The notes beneath the pieces were generated by a model that ran no database searches, was not told the origin of the DNA, and worked only from the letters and a program-made list of their open reading frames with translations. Of a stretch of DNA of 64,000 nucleotides, positions 44,241 to 55,932 are shown piece by piece (the stretch's first letter is position 1; every line of letters begins with the position of its first letter). Made by a program: the position numbers and the translations under genes. The stretch covers positions 62,015,712-62,079,711 of the forward strand of contig OZ034967.1 in assembly GCA_964030785.1 (NCBI GenBank), given 5' to 3'. This stretch comes from Siderastrea siderea (Eukaryota > Cnidaria > Anthozoa > Scleractinia > Rhizangiidae).

Positions 44241-45878
44241 TAGCCTGCGAGCAGGCTCACTTAGTGTGTTATTCGCGCGAGTATCTTGGCGGTGGAAGTC
44301 GAGCCGGCGAGAAGAATGGGCCGAGGAAAAGTGAGCCTGCACGAAAGCCATTGCATTTTGAATTCTCCGCGTTCGTCCACGAACGCAGCATTCTGATTGG
44401 ATTGAAATGACAGGCGACGACAGAGTTTATTATTGTGACAAGTGGTCTTATTGTTTGTGGCCTTTCTCAGATTTTTAGACTGCTCGCAGTCTATTGCCGG
44501 GTTTTTCAATCGATTCAATTTCCTAACGTGACTCGGCTAGTTGCGTCTGGTTCAGCGATTGCGCTTTTGTGTCATTTTTTGGAATATCAGCCACGTTTGT
44601 TTCGCTTATTTGCAGCCTGGTTTTAGTGCGTGGTAGTTTTCAAGCCTCTCTTCTTGGGATCTCCGTAATGACAGGATCTGTAAGACTTTATTTAAGCTTA
44701 CCATGCAATGGGCATTATCTGGCTATCGCAATGAAAGCCCCAGATCGTAAACGAAAGCCCATTATCTTGCAGTCTTCGGTTATTTGTTATTGTGGGAAGA
44801 TGGTATCGCTTGTTCCTGGTGAAGTATTCTGCGGTATCGGCTTGATACTCTTTGTAATTACAAATTTCATGTCCATCAGAGTTCTATATTTTAACTTCTT
44901 ATGCGCTCTCGTACATCGATTCCGAGTCATCTGCACAGATGCCTTCGCGATTTGATTTTGCGAGCATTCCTAGTTCCATACTTATTACGAAAACGCGGCA
45001 AAAATTGTCAACTGTGTTTTATAATTTTCTTTTGCGCTATTGTGGCACATTCATAAAGAAATCAATCCTCTCGAGTGTGAAAATCTGCTGTCGTGTGGCA
45101 AGCCGTCACTGCCAAAAACCTATCGACTTGTAAATACCCCACTGCTATTTGCAGGATAGTGTAGTCCTTTCAATGAAAGGAAAAATTGAATAATGAACTT
45201 TGAACCTTGAATATTGAACAAACTAGCGACTTCTCGCCAGCTAGCGAGTTCACTAGCGAGAAAATGAAAACTCGCTAGCGAGAAATTGAAAACTCCCTAG
45301 CGAGAACTCGCTAGCTAGCGAGTTCACTGGTGAGAAAAGAAAAACTCGCTAGCGAGAACTCGCCAGCTAGCGAGTTCACTAGCGAGAAAATGAAAACTTG
45401 TTAGCGAGAACTCGCTAGTTAGCGAGTTCTCTAGCGAGAAAATGAAAACTCGCTAGCGAAAACTGAACCCTTTCTAAAGCAACTCAACCATAGCTTTCCA
45501 GGACTCGACCATGCATTTCTAAAACTGACCATATAATTTTTATAACTCGACCATACATTTCCAAAACTGACGATACAAATTTTACGATGATATTGGAAGC
45601 TGTTTGGACCGGTACAAGTCGATAGGCTTTTGGCAGTGTCGGCTTGCCCTAGTCGTGTTTGTTTACATTTTGCTTCGCTTGTATTGGTTGGATATTTGAT
45701 ACCTTGACAGTTGAGACTTGTCACCTCGCAGGGGCGGAATTCAAAATTCAATGGCTTTCGTGCAGGCTCACTTTTCCTCGCCCCATTCCTCTCGCCGGCT
45801 TGCTTCGCTGGCCGCCTCGCAGATCGCGGCTTTTGTCGCGTACATATTCCCCAAACAAGTGAGCCTGCTCGCAGGCTA
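44241..45878. mobile_element. 1.64-kb inverted-repeat DNA element with 9-bp duplication
   Basis: The ends are long inverted repeats: TAGCCTGCGAGCAGGCTCACTT at the left, here split as TAGCCTGCGAGC and AGGCTCACTT, mirrored at the right, with further matching around GAGGAAAAGTGAGCCTGC and GAAAGCCATTG. The flanks are CATCGCAAC (44232-44240) and CGTCGCAAC (45879-45887). Copy A has a single CGTTGCAAC at 13496-13504, so this is a 9-bp target duplication, the length made by Mutator-like elements. No transposase was recognised; the open frame at 44569-44955 has no familiar motif. Confidence 0.75.
45222..45470. repeat. Tandem palindromic CTAGCGAG repeats
   Basis: About four degenerate units of 60-75 bp built from AACTCGCTAGCGAG, AGCTAGCGAGTTCACT and AGCGAGAAAATGAAAACT. 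The core CTCGCTAGCGAG is itself a palindrome, so the block can fold extensively. It lies inside the 1.64-kb element. Confidence 0.8.
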
Positions 45879-46237
45879 CGTCGCAACAAACATCTGTTTT
45901 TGAAGATATTTGCAATAATCAAATATCGTTATTGTCAACGCATTTGATTCGGTTGGTTGGCTGGTCCGTCCAAAAAACAAATTAAACTCCTTACTTGAGT
46001 AGGGTAATTGTATTATCGATGTATCTCTATTTCTCGCAATACAGCTCCGCACCATCAAGGCATCCGTCTATCTCTATGAAGTCTTGACTGCTTTTAGTCA
46101 TGGATAACATTCTATTATGTCGATAAAGGTCTTGAAAAACACTGGAAACCCACCAAGAACCATGATTCCGAAGGGTGGGATGTGTTAGCATACTAGCTTT
46201 GTTAATATATTTACGATTCAAGTTGATTTGATTCAAG

Positions 46238-46515
46238 TTAAAGGGGGAGCAGGGATGGCGCAGTGGTGAGAGCACTCCCCTTCCAGCAGTGTGGTCCGGG
46301 TACGATTCCCGGTTCCGGTGTCACATGTGGGTTGAGTTTGTTGTTGGTTCTCGTCCTTGCTCCAAGGGTTTTTCACCGGGTACTCCGGTTTTCCTCCCTC
46401 CATAAAAACCAACATTTCCAAATTCCAATTTGACCTGGACGTCAAGTGTTCACCCATGAGCCCCTGGCTCGGGAGATTAGGCGACTACGCCCCACACTAT
46501 GACGTTAAATTTGAT
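46238..46515 (+). mobile_element. tRNA-derived SINE, copy B
   Basis: This is the duplicate of 31645-31920. The A box GATGGCGCAGTGG is kept; the B box has changed to GGTACGATTCC, so this copy is probably silent. Confidence 0.8.
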
Positions 46516-47564
46516 TTACCTTTTTTTTACCATTCAAATTTGCTCTTTTCTTGTTTTTTTTTTAATTATATTTTCAGCTTTATATTGAAAGATTATAAAA
46601 ATTACCCTAGAAAACCGATTGTCGTGCCTAAGACAGAAAGAGTTATTAATTGCCCTCATCATGTGCGCTGCATATCCCTCTAAAAGTTTATGTTCGGGTG
46701 TGCTTATATTCCTTCATATATTGATATCATTATGCTGCATAAGGAAGATGAACCATACCTGCCTTACAGCTTTAAACGAGGTTTTAGAATACCCAGCCAC
46801 TTCTGACTACAAGCGTCTTCTTGTGTCGGCATTCTTTGAAGAATGAAGCAGGCAACAATACATGCCATATAACATGCAAATTAACAGCAAGGTATTTCTG
46901 CAGTTAAGCCGAGGTTTATTCCACTTCTCATCTCTCATCATCATCTTTTATTTTCTCTAAAAAAAAAATTACATTGCTCAAGCTGCAAAAGATTCAACTA
47001 ATACAACAATCTCTTAGGCATCGGAAATATCTTCCTTCATGCACGCATTGCATGCCTATGCCTTAAACACTGAAATACACGCATAATATTTCTCTTTAAA
47101 ATATTTCTGTTTGTCTATTTTCGTACAAAAGTCTTAAAAAAGCATACGAGATTGCAGCAACCGGTTATGGAAGAACAGAGCGGGTTGTTCAGAGAGCCTG
47201 ACGGCCTAATGCGCCTTCTGGCGCTAGAGAATTAAGATCAAGGTAAGGATGTTGCAGCGAGTAACTTGATGTTATCGACTGCTTTCTTGATCTTCGGTCA
47301 GCGTTCTCCATGCGCCATTTTGTGCAATTTTCCGTTAATTCTGTTTATTTGGTTTCATTAAATTAGCAAATGTCTATTCAGACGCTATTCAGAATAAAAT
47401 TAAGGCAGCGGTTAAAAGTGTGCATGCAGTTGTTATGAATGTTGCTATGTGGTAGGATGTTCGCCGAGTACTCATGTTGGACATGGGATACCATTCAGAG
47501 TACCAATATGTTTGAGGTGTCAATCATCCGCATGAATGTCTTGGAATCCCGTTCATGCAAAGAT

Positions 47565-47875
47565 CGGGGAGAAAGACAACTCCCTTAGAGTAGCAGAGCT
47601 GTTCTTGCTGCTTAGGCCCAACATGAAGACCCCTGTTCTAATCGCCTTGGTAAGTTCGTTTAGGATTATAATGCAAACCGTTGTACCAGACGAACCGCTT
47701 GTAAAGGATAAAAACCCTGTAGACAAAAAGGAAGAAAATGATGAGCGGTACAGCGCTCTAACCATTTGCGCTCCCAGTTGGCTTGATAGCTCCGGCAACT
47801 GGTTAGAGCACTGTACCAGTATCGCAGAGGTCATGGGTTCGAATCCTGTTCAAGCCTAATTTTTTTTTTCAGGTT
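47565..47875 (+). pseudogene. Relic first exon of arminin-like gene and tRNA-derived repeat, copy B
   Basis: ATG at 47623 opens the same MKTPVLIALVSSFRI relic as copy A at 33039, again with no second exon. The promoter word that reads CATATAAAGA in copy A is CATGCAAAGA here, so the TATA box is lost. The palindromic tRNA-derived repeat follows at 47744-47874 with B box GGGTTCGAATCC. Confidence 0.75.
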
Positions 47876-48654
47876 GTTCTTTTATCAACTACTTAAATTG
47901 ATATCTTTAACTTTGAGGATCATCATCACTCCTTGAAGTTAGAAAAGTTGTAATTCTTTAGGGGCTTTGATGTTTTCTCGAATACCTATGTTACTTCATA
48001 GTTTTTTAATCTTTTACAGTTTGCTTGAAAGTGGCCTTGCTCTGATGATGACTTTGAAATAAAGTCGAAATATTAGCACTTACTTCGTCTTCCTTTTTGC
48101 ACCGTTGTTAAATTTAAAGGTTCCTTTTATTCGGATTAGTTTTCATAGTATTTTTCTTACGTTTGGGCTGAAAAAGGTTTTTTGCTATGAGAAGTGGAAA
48201 AATGCGCCTATTATAATGTGAAGGAGACAGTGTAATAGGAAAAAGTGAGAAAATTTCCAACCCTATCCCGCAACAACCCTTTAGAAAACTGTCGATACTA
48301 GTCAAAAAATAAATAAACAAAAACATGAAAGAAATTGAATTTCTTTGGCTGGCGTGTGGCATTCGCTCACAAAAGTGAGATTCGCAAGATATCTTTTTTC
48401 CACTATTTTTTTCTGTATATTAATTAGCTGTATATTCTTCGGGTGGAAACATTCTGACAAGCGTGTCTTTGAGCAAATAATTGATATCTCTTAACAGGTT
48501 GTACTTCTTTATTGAATTAAAAAGAAACAATACAATTGCGAATGCTATGAAAGAGAAAGTTCTCGCAATACTTCAAACAAAGTTTCCTGTCGAAGGGGCA
48601 TGTAAAAAAAGATGACCAGTTTCTGTGGTTAGTTTTGCTGTAGCATATATATAT

Positions 48655-49740
48655 GAGGCCTGACAACACAAAAAGGGTCTTAGGCCATTCCACAGGAGTG
48701 GTGAAAAAATGAAAATTTTTCAATCCAGTGACTAGAGAATAAAATTGAAGCCATTCGACAGTATAAACATCCTTCTGTTCAAACTTGTATGTTTGGTTAA
48801 AACTGTTGCCATGGTGACTCCACAGGGGGCTCTTGCATTTTGACATTTAAGAAGGTAGATGAGACTGGTGACAAAAGCTGAAACTTCATGTTGAATGTAT
48901 CAAGAGACCAGGAAAAAATCCAGATTGTGAGTGCTAATATTCTAGCAGCCTTTAGTCCCAGGTTTCACTGGAGAATGAAAATTCCAGCTTTGGATTACTG
49001 CTACCAGATTTTTAACTTGTTAAAAATTGCAATGGCATCTGTTGGTAATGGTAATCTGTCAGTTATATTACTTCTGCTGCTCTAATAGTTTGTTAACAGC
49101 TTCATTTTAGTCTTTCTTATTTTACTTTAATTAACTTCTTTATTTAGAAAAACAGGATGTAAGGTGGGCAAAAGAAATAACGATTAGTTTCTGTTCTGGA
49201 GGGGAAATTTGGTTGCTAAGGGGAATGCTGCTACAGGGAGGAAAAGTGTCTGAGGAAACTTATTTTTAACTTAGATGGCTGGCAAAAGAGATCATTTTCT
49301 ATCACAATTTTACAGCCTTTTCTTATCTCACATCTGCATGTGCACCGTGATGGTACATTTGCACTCATGCAATGCCTTCGCAATACTGTGGAAAGACCCT
49401 TGTCTAGCTTAAATTAGGGACTCACCATGCAGTTTTAGATAAGACTTAATGTCTAAATTTTTTGGCAGGTTGACATGGCCTGCAGGAGGAACATTGGCTG
49501 GCACCCATTCTGAGCTGTTTTCCATTGGTCTTTCAGGTGAGAATGAAGGAGAACTTGCTGCTCAATGAAAATCCTTGTATAAGCTTAGATTTCTTGTCAG
49601 ACTGAAGGCAACTAAACATGTTCTTGCTGTTGTTAAATGTCACCATTCTCACAAGTGAAACACTTTCAGGTGTTTTTAACCTTAAAAGGGTATCACCCTC
49701 CTATAGTTATGGACAGAAATTGTTACATTTGATTTTGTTT
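48655..49740. other. Host non-coding DNA
   Basis: No gene or repeat was recognised. A short open frame at 48888-49085 shows no family features. Confidence 0.4.
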
Positions 49741-49745
49741 CATGG

Positions 49746-50161
49746 TGATTCGCGCCTATGCGTGAAGGCGTTACTTCTGTAGAAGATTAGCCAGGGATTT
49801 GAAGGTTTTGAAGATTTTATTTTGCACTAGACTTTACGGCTTTGTTCCTTCATCGATCAGTTCGGGAAGCGTCCGTAGTTACAATCGTAGTCAACTGAAA
49901 TCAGTTAGAAAACAAGTTACTATTTACATCATTCGCTATTGAAACGGCAAACAGTTCTCAACTTACAATTTGTTTTCCATAAATCCTTGAAATCCCACAT
50001 CGGCGACTGAACAACGAAATGTCCGTTAAAGAAGTGAAACTTGTTCTTTTAAATTCTTGTCACCTAATGTCACATGACCTTATTTTTCCCGCCTCGCTAA
50101 GTCGAGGCGATAACTGACAATATGGAAATTTTAGGACATTGTTTGCACGAAATGCAAATCA
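49746..50161 (-). repeat. BEL/Pao 3' LTR, 416 bp
   Basis: Matches 55933-56348 with no difference noticed over the stretches compared. It carries GGGAAGCGTCCG and the AT-rich segments of the other LTR. TG...CA ends are present on both. Confidence 0.93.
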
Positions 50162-50290
50162 CTCCGCCCCAGTGCGGAAATTAGGTTTAATTAATTATAC
50201 CTAATTGAGCAACGACTATAATTGTAACAGCGTTCAATAATAAGAAACGTCAGAAAATAGCATGTCTATTGCTTCTGGGAACCAGCTTAA

Positions 50291-53200
50291 TTAGGAAAAT
50301 TCTGCATTTAGTTCCTCCTTGGTTGCTAGGAGACACAGCTTGTGGATTGGCCTGTCGTATTCACCATCCTGGGTCTTGATTCTGGCCTTTCTGACCAAGC
50401 CATCCTTTCCTGGATACGTGACAATGATACGCGCCAACTTCCACTGAGACCTTTTGTGGTTCTGATCCAACTCCAAAACTAGATCATCAACGTGAACATT
50501 TTCTCTGGTTCGGAACCACTTGTTTCGTGGTAACAGATTTGGCGCGAAGTATCGCATCCAGCATTTCCAGAATTCATTGACTCGATCTTGTGTGCTTCTC
50601 AGAAGATGTCTGGGGTTGATCCTTTCTTCGGCTTCTGGTTGAGGTAGTGGAAGATGATGACCTATAAGAATATCGTTCGGTGTGATGGGGGGACTTTCCC
50701 AGATGTCATTGGAACTTGGATACAGAGGACGTCCATTGATGATGTAGTTTGTCTCTGACAGAAATGTTCTCCATTGCTCTTCTGTAAAGGCTTGGTTCTT
50801 GCACGTAGCATTGAGACTTTGTCTGACAGACTTGATGAGAGTTTCCACGACGCCATTTTGATGACTTGCATGAGGTATGTTCCATTGCCACTTGAAATCG
50901 CAACAGAAATCCTCAGATAGAACACTTTGAATCTTGGGAATGTTCCAGCTCTGCATAATTTCCTTTAAGTAACCTTGCGCACCTACAAAGTTTGTTCCAC
51001 GGTCGGACCAACAAACACTCGGGTGGCCACGCAAGCTCGCGAAACGACGGAACGCCATCAGAAAGGCATCAGATGTCTTGTCGTTTACAAGTTCTAAGTG
51101 AACTGCCCTTGTTGTCATGCAGGTGAATATTACTACTTGAGCTTCTTTCAGAGTCTTCCGATTGAGTTTAATATGCAAGGGACCAAACATGTCAATGGCG
51201 GTGTTGGAAAAGGGAGGGAAACCTGCTGCCACTCGTAAAGATGGGATCTGCCCCATTAGCTGGTCCAGCGGTTTTTTGCGAAGCTTCCTGCAGGTGATGC
51301 ACTTTGAAGTGAGGGCTTTGGACATGCTGCGGACTCCTATAATCCAGTATTTCCTCCTGGCTTCATGGATTAAACTCTTGTATCCACAATGTCCACGCTT
51401 GTCGTGCAGGTGGCGCAGTAACAGCTTGACAAGTAGATGGTCGCGTGGTAGGATAACGGGGTTTCTCATTTCTTGTGGCAAAGATCTGGCATCTTCGAGT
51501 CGTCCATGAGCGCAAAGTAGTCCGTTTTCGTCCAGGTTTGGAATTAATTTCTTGTCAATGACAGAGGGATCTAAGTGTAGTTGACTCCACTTGAAGAGTT
51601 GATTCTCAGATTCTTTTAATTCTTGTACGGTGATGGGGCCTGTCTTCGCATTCTTTTTACTGGCATTTTGAACGAAACGGCGAACGTAAGCGAGTGTTCT
51701 TCGTATCTTTGGAAATGTTGAGCAGGTCTTCAGTAATTGGTGAAGAATGGGGTTATCTTCTGACTTGACTCGCTCTAGTTTTACGTTGATTTCTGCTGTG
51801 GCTGCTTCGTGTTTTACAGCGTTAATTTCTACTATGGTTGCTTCGTGTTTAACGGGCATGTTAGTCTTCTCGGAGGTTTTTGTTTCCATTACGACTTCAG
51901 TCTCTTCTCCACGAATACTTTGGTCTTCAATTTGAAACTTGGGCCATTCGGTTTCGGGCAAGTGCAGGAAAGAGGGTCCCTCTAGCCAATCTGTAAGTCG
52001 TGATGGTTCGGTTCCTCTGGTAAGAATGTCAGCGGGATTACTCTTCGACCTTATGTAACGGAAGTCATCCACTCCGACAGTTTCTTGGATCTCTGCTACT
52101 CTCACTGATACGAAAGGTTTAAATTGCCGTGGTGGGGTCCTTATCCAAGACAAGACGGTAGAGGAGTCCACCCAGAAGATTCTTTTGCAATCTTGGATGT
52201 TCGCGAACTGCAGTGACGTTCTGCAAGTATCATACATCCTTGCAAGTGTTAAACAACCCATGAGCTCCAGTCTCGGGATCGTCTTCTTTTTCAACGGGGC
52301 AACGAAGGACTTGATCAGGACTGGGACGCACTTGTAACTTCCATTCTTTAATTCCCATCGGAGGAAAATGACTGCACCGTACGCTTTCTCGCCACCATCA
52401 CAGAATCCATGGACTTGCGGTACCCCAGCTGCATGACTTGGTTTCAACTTTCGATCGAATTCGAACGCAAGGAGACGATTCATGGTTTGCACATTTTCCA
52501 TCCACTTGCTTTGAATGCTCGCTGGCAGGATCTCGTCCCAGCTATAGCCTGAACTCCACAGTTCTTGTAAGTCGATTCTAAACTTTATTGCTACGGGTAA
52601 CACAAGACCAATGGGGTCCCATAATTTGCCAACAAGACCTAAGCATCGTCTCTTTGTCAGGACATCGGTCAGGCCAAGGTCGTTCTTTTTCAGGGTAAAC
52701 TTGTCTGTCTGTTTATCCCATCGTAGACCCAGTAGATCCGTTGACCGTTCATCGTTAGATTGGTCGATTTCTGTCTGGTTAGAATGCCAAGTTTTAATCT
52801 GGAAGTGGCCTTTCTCGAGGATGGCGTCAATGTCGTTGATAATCTGCTCAGCTTTTGCTGTAGTTGCTCTGGACCCACCGATATCATCCACGTACGCATG
52901 GTCTTGAAGTTCCTTTGCAGCTTCCGGGAACTCAGCTTGCGATAACTTTGCCAGAGTATTGATGGCGTTAGTTGCTATGTCGGGAGCTGGTTTATCACCA
53001 AAGTTCAATCTGAGCCATTGATACACAGTTGGTGAATCATTTGTCTTACTTCTCCACAGGAACCTGTGATAAACTTGATCGTCAGGATGCACCAAGACTT
53101 GATTAAACATTTTGCGCACATCACCAGTGAATGCCACTTCGTTCCATTGCCATGCTGCCAGTACATCGAAGAGGCTGTTGATGAAGTTAGGACCTTTCTC

Positions 53201-55624
53201 GAGATAATCGTTCAGCGAAAGACCATCGTGACCTTTCGAAGATGAGTCAAAGACAAGTCGAACTTTTGTGGTCCTTTCTGGCGTGAACACGGCTTGCAGT
53301 GGTAGGTACCATTCAGGTTTACCATGATCGATTTGTTCAGGTGGAACCTTTTTCACAAAGTCCTGATCCAATAACTTTTGAACTTCTTCGTCAACAACTT
53401 TAAAGTAACCCTTTTTCTGGAACGACTTTTCAGCAGAAAACATCCTTTTCAGAGCGATGTCGTAGTTACTCTGTTTGGGGGGTCCTGCGTCCTTCCAGGG
53501 CATCCTCACTTGTATTCTCCCGTCAACTAAGGTAGTTGAAGCTGCGAGGGACTTTACGAACTTGCTCTCACGTAACACGTTTTCACTGCATGTACAGAGT
53601 TTGGTTGGTTTGACGCCAAGGAGGTCTTGGTGAAGGAGTTTCTTGATATTCTCTACGATACTTACTGTCCCAACTTCTATTGACTGAATTTGAGATGTGG
53701 TAGAGCTGTTTGACTCAAACTGTCCCAGAACGTACCATCCAAAACAGTTTCTTTTCGCGACAGGTTCTCCTGGTTCTCCGGACACTGTGTGGATATCAAG
53801 GAAAGCTTCTACGAAGTCTGTGCCGATAAGGATATCTATGGCACCACCCGAAAGATGCAGCTTATCAGAAACGTTCTTCAAATGGGTGTATTGTCCCACT
53901 AATTCTTTAGAAATTGTTTTGGCATTACTGCAAGGTCTCGTAACAGTGTACACTTGAAGGGTCTTCGTAATATCTTCGTCAGTAGGTGAGGCAAGCGTGA
54001 TATCGATTACCTGTGAAGGTTCGTTTTTCTTCTTCCCCCCAGCCAAATTCATAGTGAGATGCGTTGCTGATCCATTTAAGCCAAGTCGTCTAGCTGTATT
54101 TTTGGATAGTAGGCTGGTGTTAGATCCAGAGTCTAACATTGCAAGAACTTCGACAAAGTTTCCATTTCTGTTCATGAGTTTAACTTTTTGAATAGGGCAC
54201 AAACCAGTGACAGGTTTTAACTTTGCTTTCTGGTACACAGCATTTCCTTGGATGTTGCCATTCGACGTAGTTGAGGGGCCTTGGAATTGACTTTGGAAAG
54301 GTGCTGCTCTTGGATTCAAATTTGTGTTTGTTTCGCCAGTCCTGTCATTATGTAGAGACCGGTGGTGGTTTTTTCTGCATTTGTCACAGGTTGAACCATC
54401 TGGTTTTTTGCAATCGTTTGTGTGATGCGCTCGTAGACACTTGCGACATCGCCAATGTTGCTTAACAATCTCCCACCTTTGATTGACTGTTAAAAGCTGG
54501 AACGTAGGACAGGCAGCCAGATGATGTTTGGTTTTACAGCCAAGTGGACATGCTTCATCATCAGTTTCTTCGCCATTGGCGGCATTATTTTCTGTCTTCT
54601 TAGGACCCTTGTCCCGGCGACTTTCATTCCTTTCCTCAGAGACGAAGCTCCTTTTGCCTCGGGAGCGAATGCTTGCTGCCTGATGTAACCAGGCGATGAG
54701 GTTGCTAACGGTTTCTTGTTTCCCTTCTCTTTTCATCTCTCTACCAAAATGAGAATTGTCGTTTGGATCGAGTTTGGACAAAAGTTGGGACATAAGGAAT
54801 GGTGCTTCTGAAGACTCTAGCACAGGGCACCCATTATCCTCCATATCGTTTACGTAGCAAGACACTGTTGTGGCGAAGTGTGTAAAGGACTTGGAATCTC
54901 GTCTGACTGGTTTAAGATTGTTTATTTCAGACAGCAATTCATCCATTAATTTTCGTCTGTCTGCGAACTCGGTATCCAAGATGTTCCAAGCGCTGTCAAT
55001 GGTTTTACAGGTTTTAACCTGGTCAGTCCACCACGAACCCTTTGGCAATGCGTTTCGGAAACGTTGTAATTGCTCATCTTTATCCTGACCGTATTTCGTC
55101 ATCCAATGATTGAATTCCTTTTTCCACGTGGCATAAGATCTGCGACCTCCATCCCATGTTGGCACTGGTAATCGTTGTAGACCACTTAAGTTTGGTTTTG
55201 ATCCTAAGGTGTCCGCCATTTTTGCTACTGCTGATGTCATTGATGACATTGATGATGTCAGAGCCTCCAGGGTTTCAGAGTCCTTACGAGACGTTTCAGA
55301 AGAATTTTGTTCCTTTTGATAAGCAGCAAATTTCAAAGCAATTTGAAGAAAATCCGCCTTGGCCTTGTCTCCAAGTTTTCTGGTCGTTAAAAAGGGTCCC
55401 TCGTCTGTGGCAGCGCCTTCATCAACCAGTTTGTCTAAAATCGTTTCTTGCTGCTTTTTGATTTGCCTATATCTCGTCTCTACTTGAGTGAATGCTGCTT
55501 CAAGTGTTTTGAGTTCTGGTTTTACTGAGAAAATTGTTTCAAATTCCTCCATTAGCTCGTAGAGGATGTTTACAGCGTTTTCCATTTTTCCTGCGAGGGT
55601 TTTGACGTCTACTTTAGGCGGCAT
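50291..55624 (-). CDS. BEL/Pao Gag-Pol polyprotein, intact 1777 aa
   Basis: A single open frame from MPPKVDVKTLAGKMENAVNI. In order: Gag-like DUF1759 region (about 150-310; LPVPTWDGGRRSYATWKKEF), two zinc knuckles (CRKCLRAHHTNDC and CDKCRKNHH, about 400-425), an aspartic protease (LDSGSNTSLLS, about 497), reverse transcriptase with YVDD (about 911), RNase H (HGFCDGGEKAYGAV, about 1075), an integrase zinc domain (HLHDKRGHCGY ... CITCRKL, about 1410), integrase Asp-Asp-Glu (AIDMFGPL 1478, WSDRGTNF 1540, NGVVETL 1594) and a C-terminal DUF5641 domain (VHVDDLVLELDQNH). All catalytic residues are present. It makes everything needed for reverse transcription and integration, so this copy may be active. 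Confidence 0.95.
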   Translation of the reverse strand: MPPKVDVKTLAGKMENAVNILYELMEEFETIFSVKPELKTLEAAFTQVETRYRQIKKQQETILDKLVDEGAATDEGPFLTTRKLGDKAKADFLQIALKFAAYQKEQNSSETSRKDSETLEALTSSMSSMTSAVAKMADTLGSKPNLSGLQRLPVPTWDGGRRSYATWKKEFNHWMTKYGQDKDEQLQRFRNALPKGSWWTDQVKTCKTIDSAWNILDTEFADRRKLMDELLSEINNLKPVRRDSKSFTHFATTVSCYVNDMEDNGCPVLESSEAPFLMSQLLSKLDPNDNSHFGREMKREGKQETVSNLIAWLHQAASIRSRGKRSFVSEERNESRRDKGPKKTENNAANGEETDDEACPLGCKTKHHLAACPTFQLLTVNQRWEIVKQHWRCRKCLRAHHTNDCKKPDGSTCDKCRKNHHRSLHNDRTGETNTNLNPRAAPFQSQFQGPSTTSNGNIQGNAVYQKAKLKPVTGLCPIQKVKLMNRNGNFVEVLAMLDSGSNTSLLSKNTARRLGLNGSATHLTMNLAGGKKKNEPSQVIDITLASPTDEDITKTLQVYTVTRPCSNAKTISKELVGQYTHLKNVSDKLHLSGGAIDILIGTDFVEAFLDIHTVSGEPGEPVAKRNCFGWYVLGQFESNSSTTSQIQSIEVGTVSIVENIKKLLHQDLLGVKPTKLCTCSENVLRESKFVKSLAASTTLVDGRIQVRMPWKDAGPPKQSNYDIALKRMFSAEKSFQKKGYFKVVDEEVQKLLDQDFVKKVPPEQIDHGKPEWYLPLQAVFTPERTTKVRLVFDSSSKGHDGLSLNDYLEKGPNFINSLFDVLAAWQWNEVAFTGDVRKMFNQVLVHPDDQVYHRFLWRSKTNDSPTVYQWLRLNFGDKPAPDIATNAINTLAKLSQAEFPEAAKELQDHAYVDDIGGSRATTAKAEQIINDIDAILEKGHFQIKTWHSNQTEIDQSNDERSTDLLGLRWDKQTDKFTLKKNDLGLTDVLTKRRCLGLVGKLWDPIGLVLPVAIKFRIDLQELWSSGYSWDEILPASIQSKWMENVQTMNRLLAFEFDRKLKPSHAAGVPQVHGFCDGGEKAYGAVIFLRWELKNGSYKCVPVLIKSFVAPLKKKTIPRLELMGCLTLARMYDTCRTSLQFANIQDCKRIFWVDSSTVLSWIRTPPRQFKPFVSVRVAEIQETVGVDDFRYIRSKSNPADILTRGTEPSRLTDWLEGPSFLHLPETEWPKFQIEDQSIRGEETEVVMETKTSEKTNMPVKHEATIVEINAVKHEAATAEINVKLERVKSEDNPILHQLLKTCSTFPKIRRTLAYVRRFVQNASKKNAKTGPITVQELKESENQLFKWSQLHLDPSVIDKKLIPNLDENGLLCAHGRLEDARSLPQEMRNPVILPRDHLLVKLLLRHLHDKRGHCGYKSLIHEARRKYWIIGVRSMSKALTSKCITCRKLRKKPLDQLMGQIPSLRVAAGFPPFSNTAIDMFGPLHIKLNRKTLKEAQVVIFTCMTTRAVHLELVNDKTSDAFLMAFRRFASLRGHPSVCWSDRGTNFVGAQGYLKEIMQSWNIPKIQSVLSEDFCCDFKWQWNIPHASHQNGVVETLIKSVRQSLNATCKNQAFTEEQWRTFLSETNYIINGRPLYPSSNDIWESPPITPNDILIGHHLPLPQPEAEERINPRHLLRSTQDRVNEFWKCWMRYFAPNLLPRNKWFRTRENVHVDDLVLELDQNHKRSQWKLARIIVTYPGKDGLVRKARIKTQDGEYDRPIHKLCLLATKEELNAEFS

Positions 55625-55932
55625 TTTGAACGGAATTCACTTTACGTAAATATGCTTTAACTCAAGCCTCGATTTCATGCGATGTTACTACCAGCGGGCT
55701 TCGAAGTCTTTGATTTTGACAATCCAGCAACAAAGATAAAAATGAAAACGTCAAACAAATCAATGTCCTTACTTTTCCTTCGTAAATACAATTCGGCGTA
55801 ATCTTGATGAAGATTCAGCGTAAGTTGAGGGCGCGATGATTCAGCGTAATCTGTGGCAGCTCAACTTGTGATGCGAAGTTTGGCGGTTGTCAATAACTCG
55901 ATTCGGCGTAATCTTCGAGGACAAATTTTGAC

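Larger units (their letters stand above)
43278..48654. repeat. Host segmental duplication, copy B (Polinton-free)
   Basis: This is the second copy of the segment described at 12538. It reads straight through the Polinton target: GCATCCGTCTATCTCTATGA around 46062-46079 has no insertion, with TCTCTA at 46071-46076 in place of the duplicated TCTCTG. It has its own insertion at 44241-45878. The two copies are direct repeats and differ by scattered substitutions and small indels. Copy B ends at about 48654 in an AT run. Confidence 0.9.

Noticed and set aside
44569..44955. 128-residue ORF within the 1.64-kb element
   Set aside because: Hydrophobic, no recognisable transposase motif, no start context; probably chance.
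45222..45470. CRISPR-like or origin array
   Set aside because: It is a degenerate palindromic tandem repeat within a DNA transposon, with no spacer pattern.
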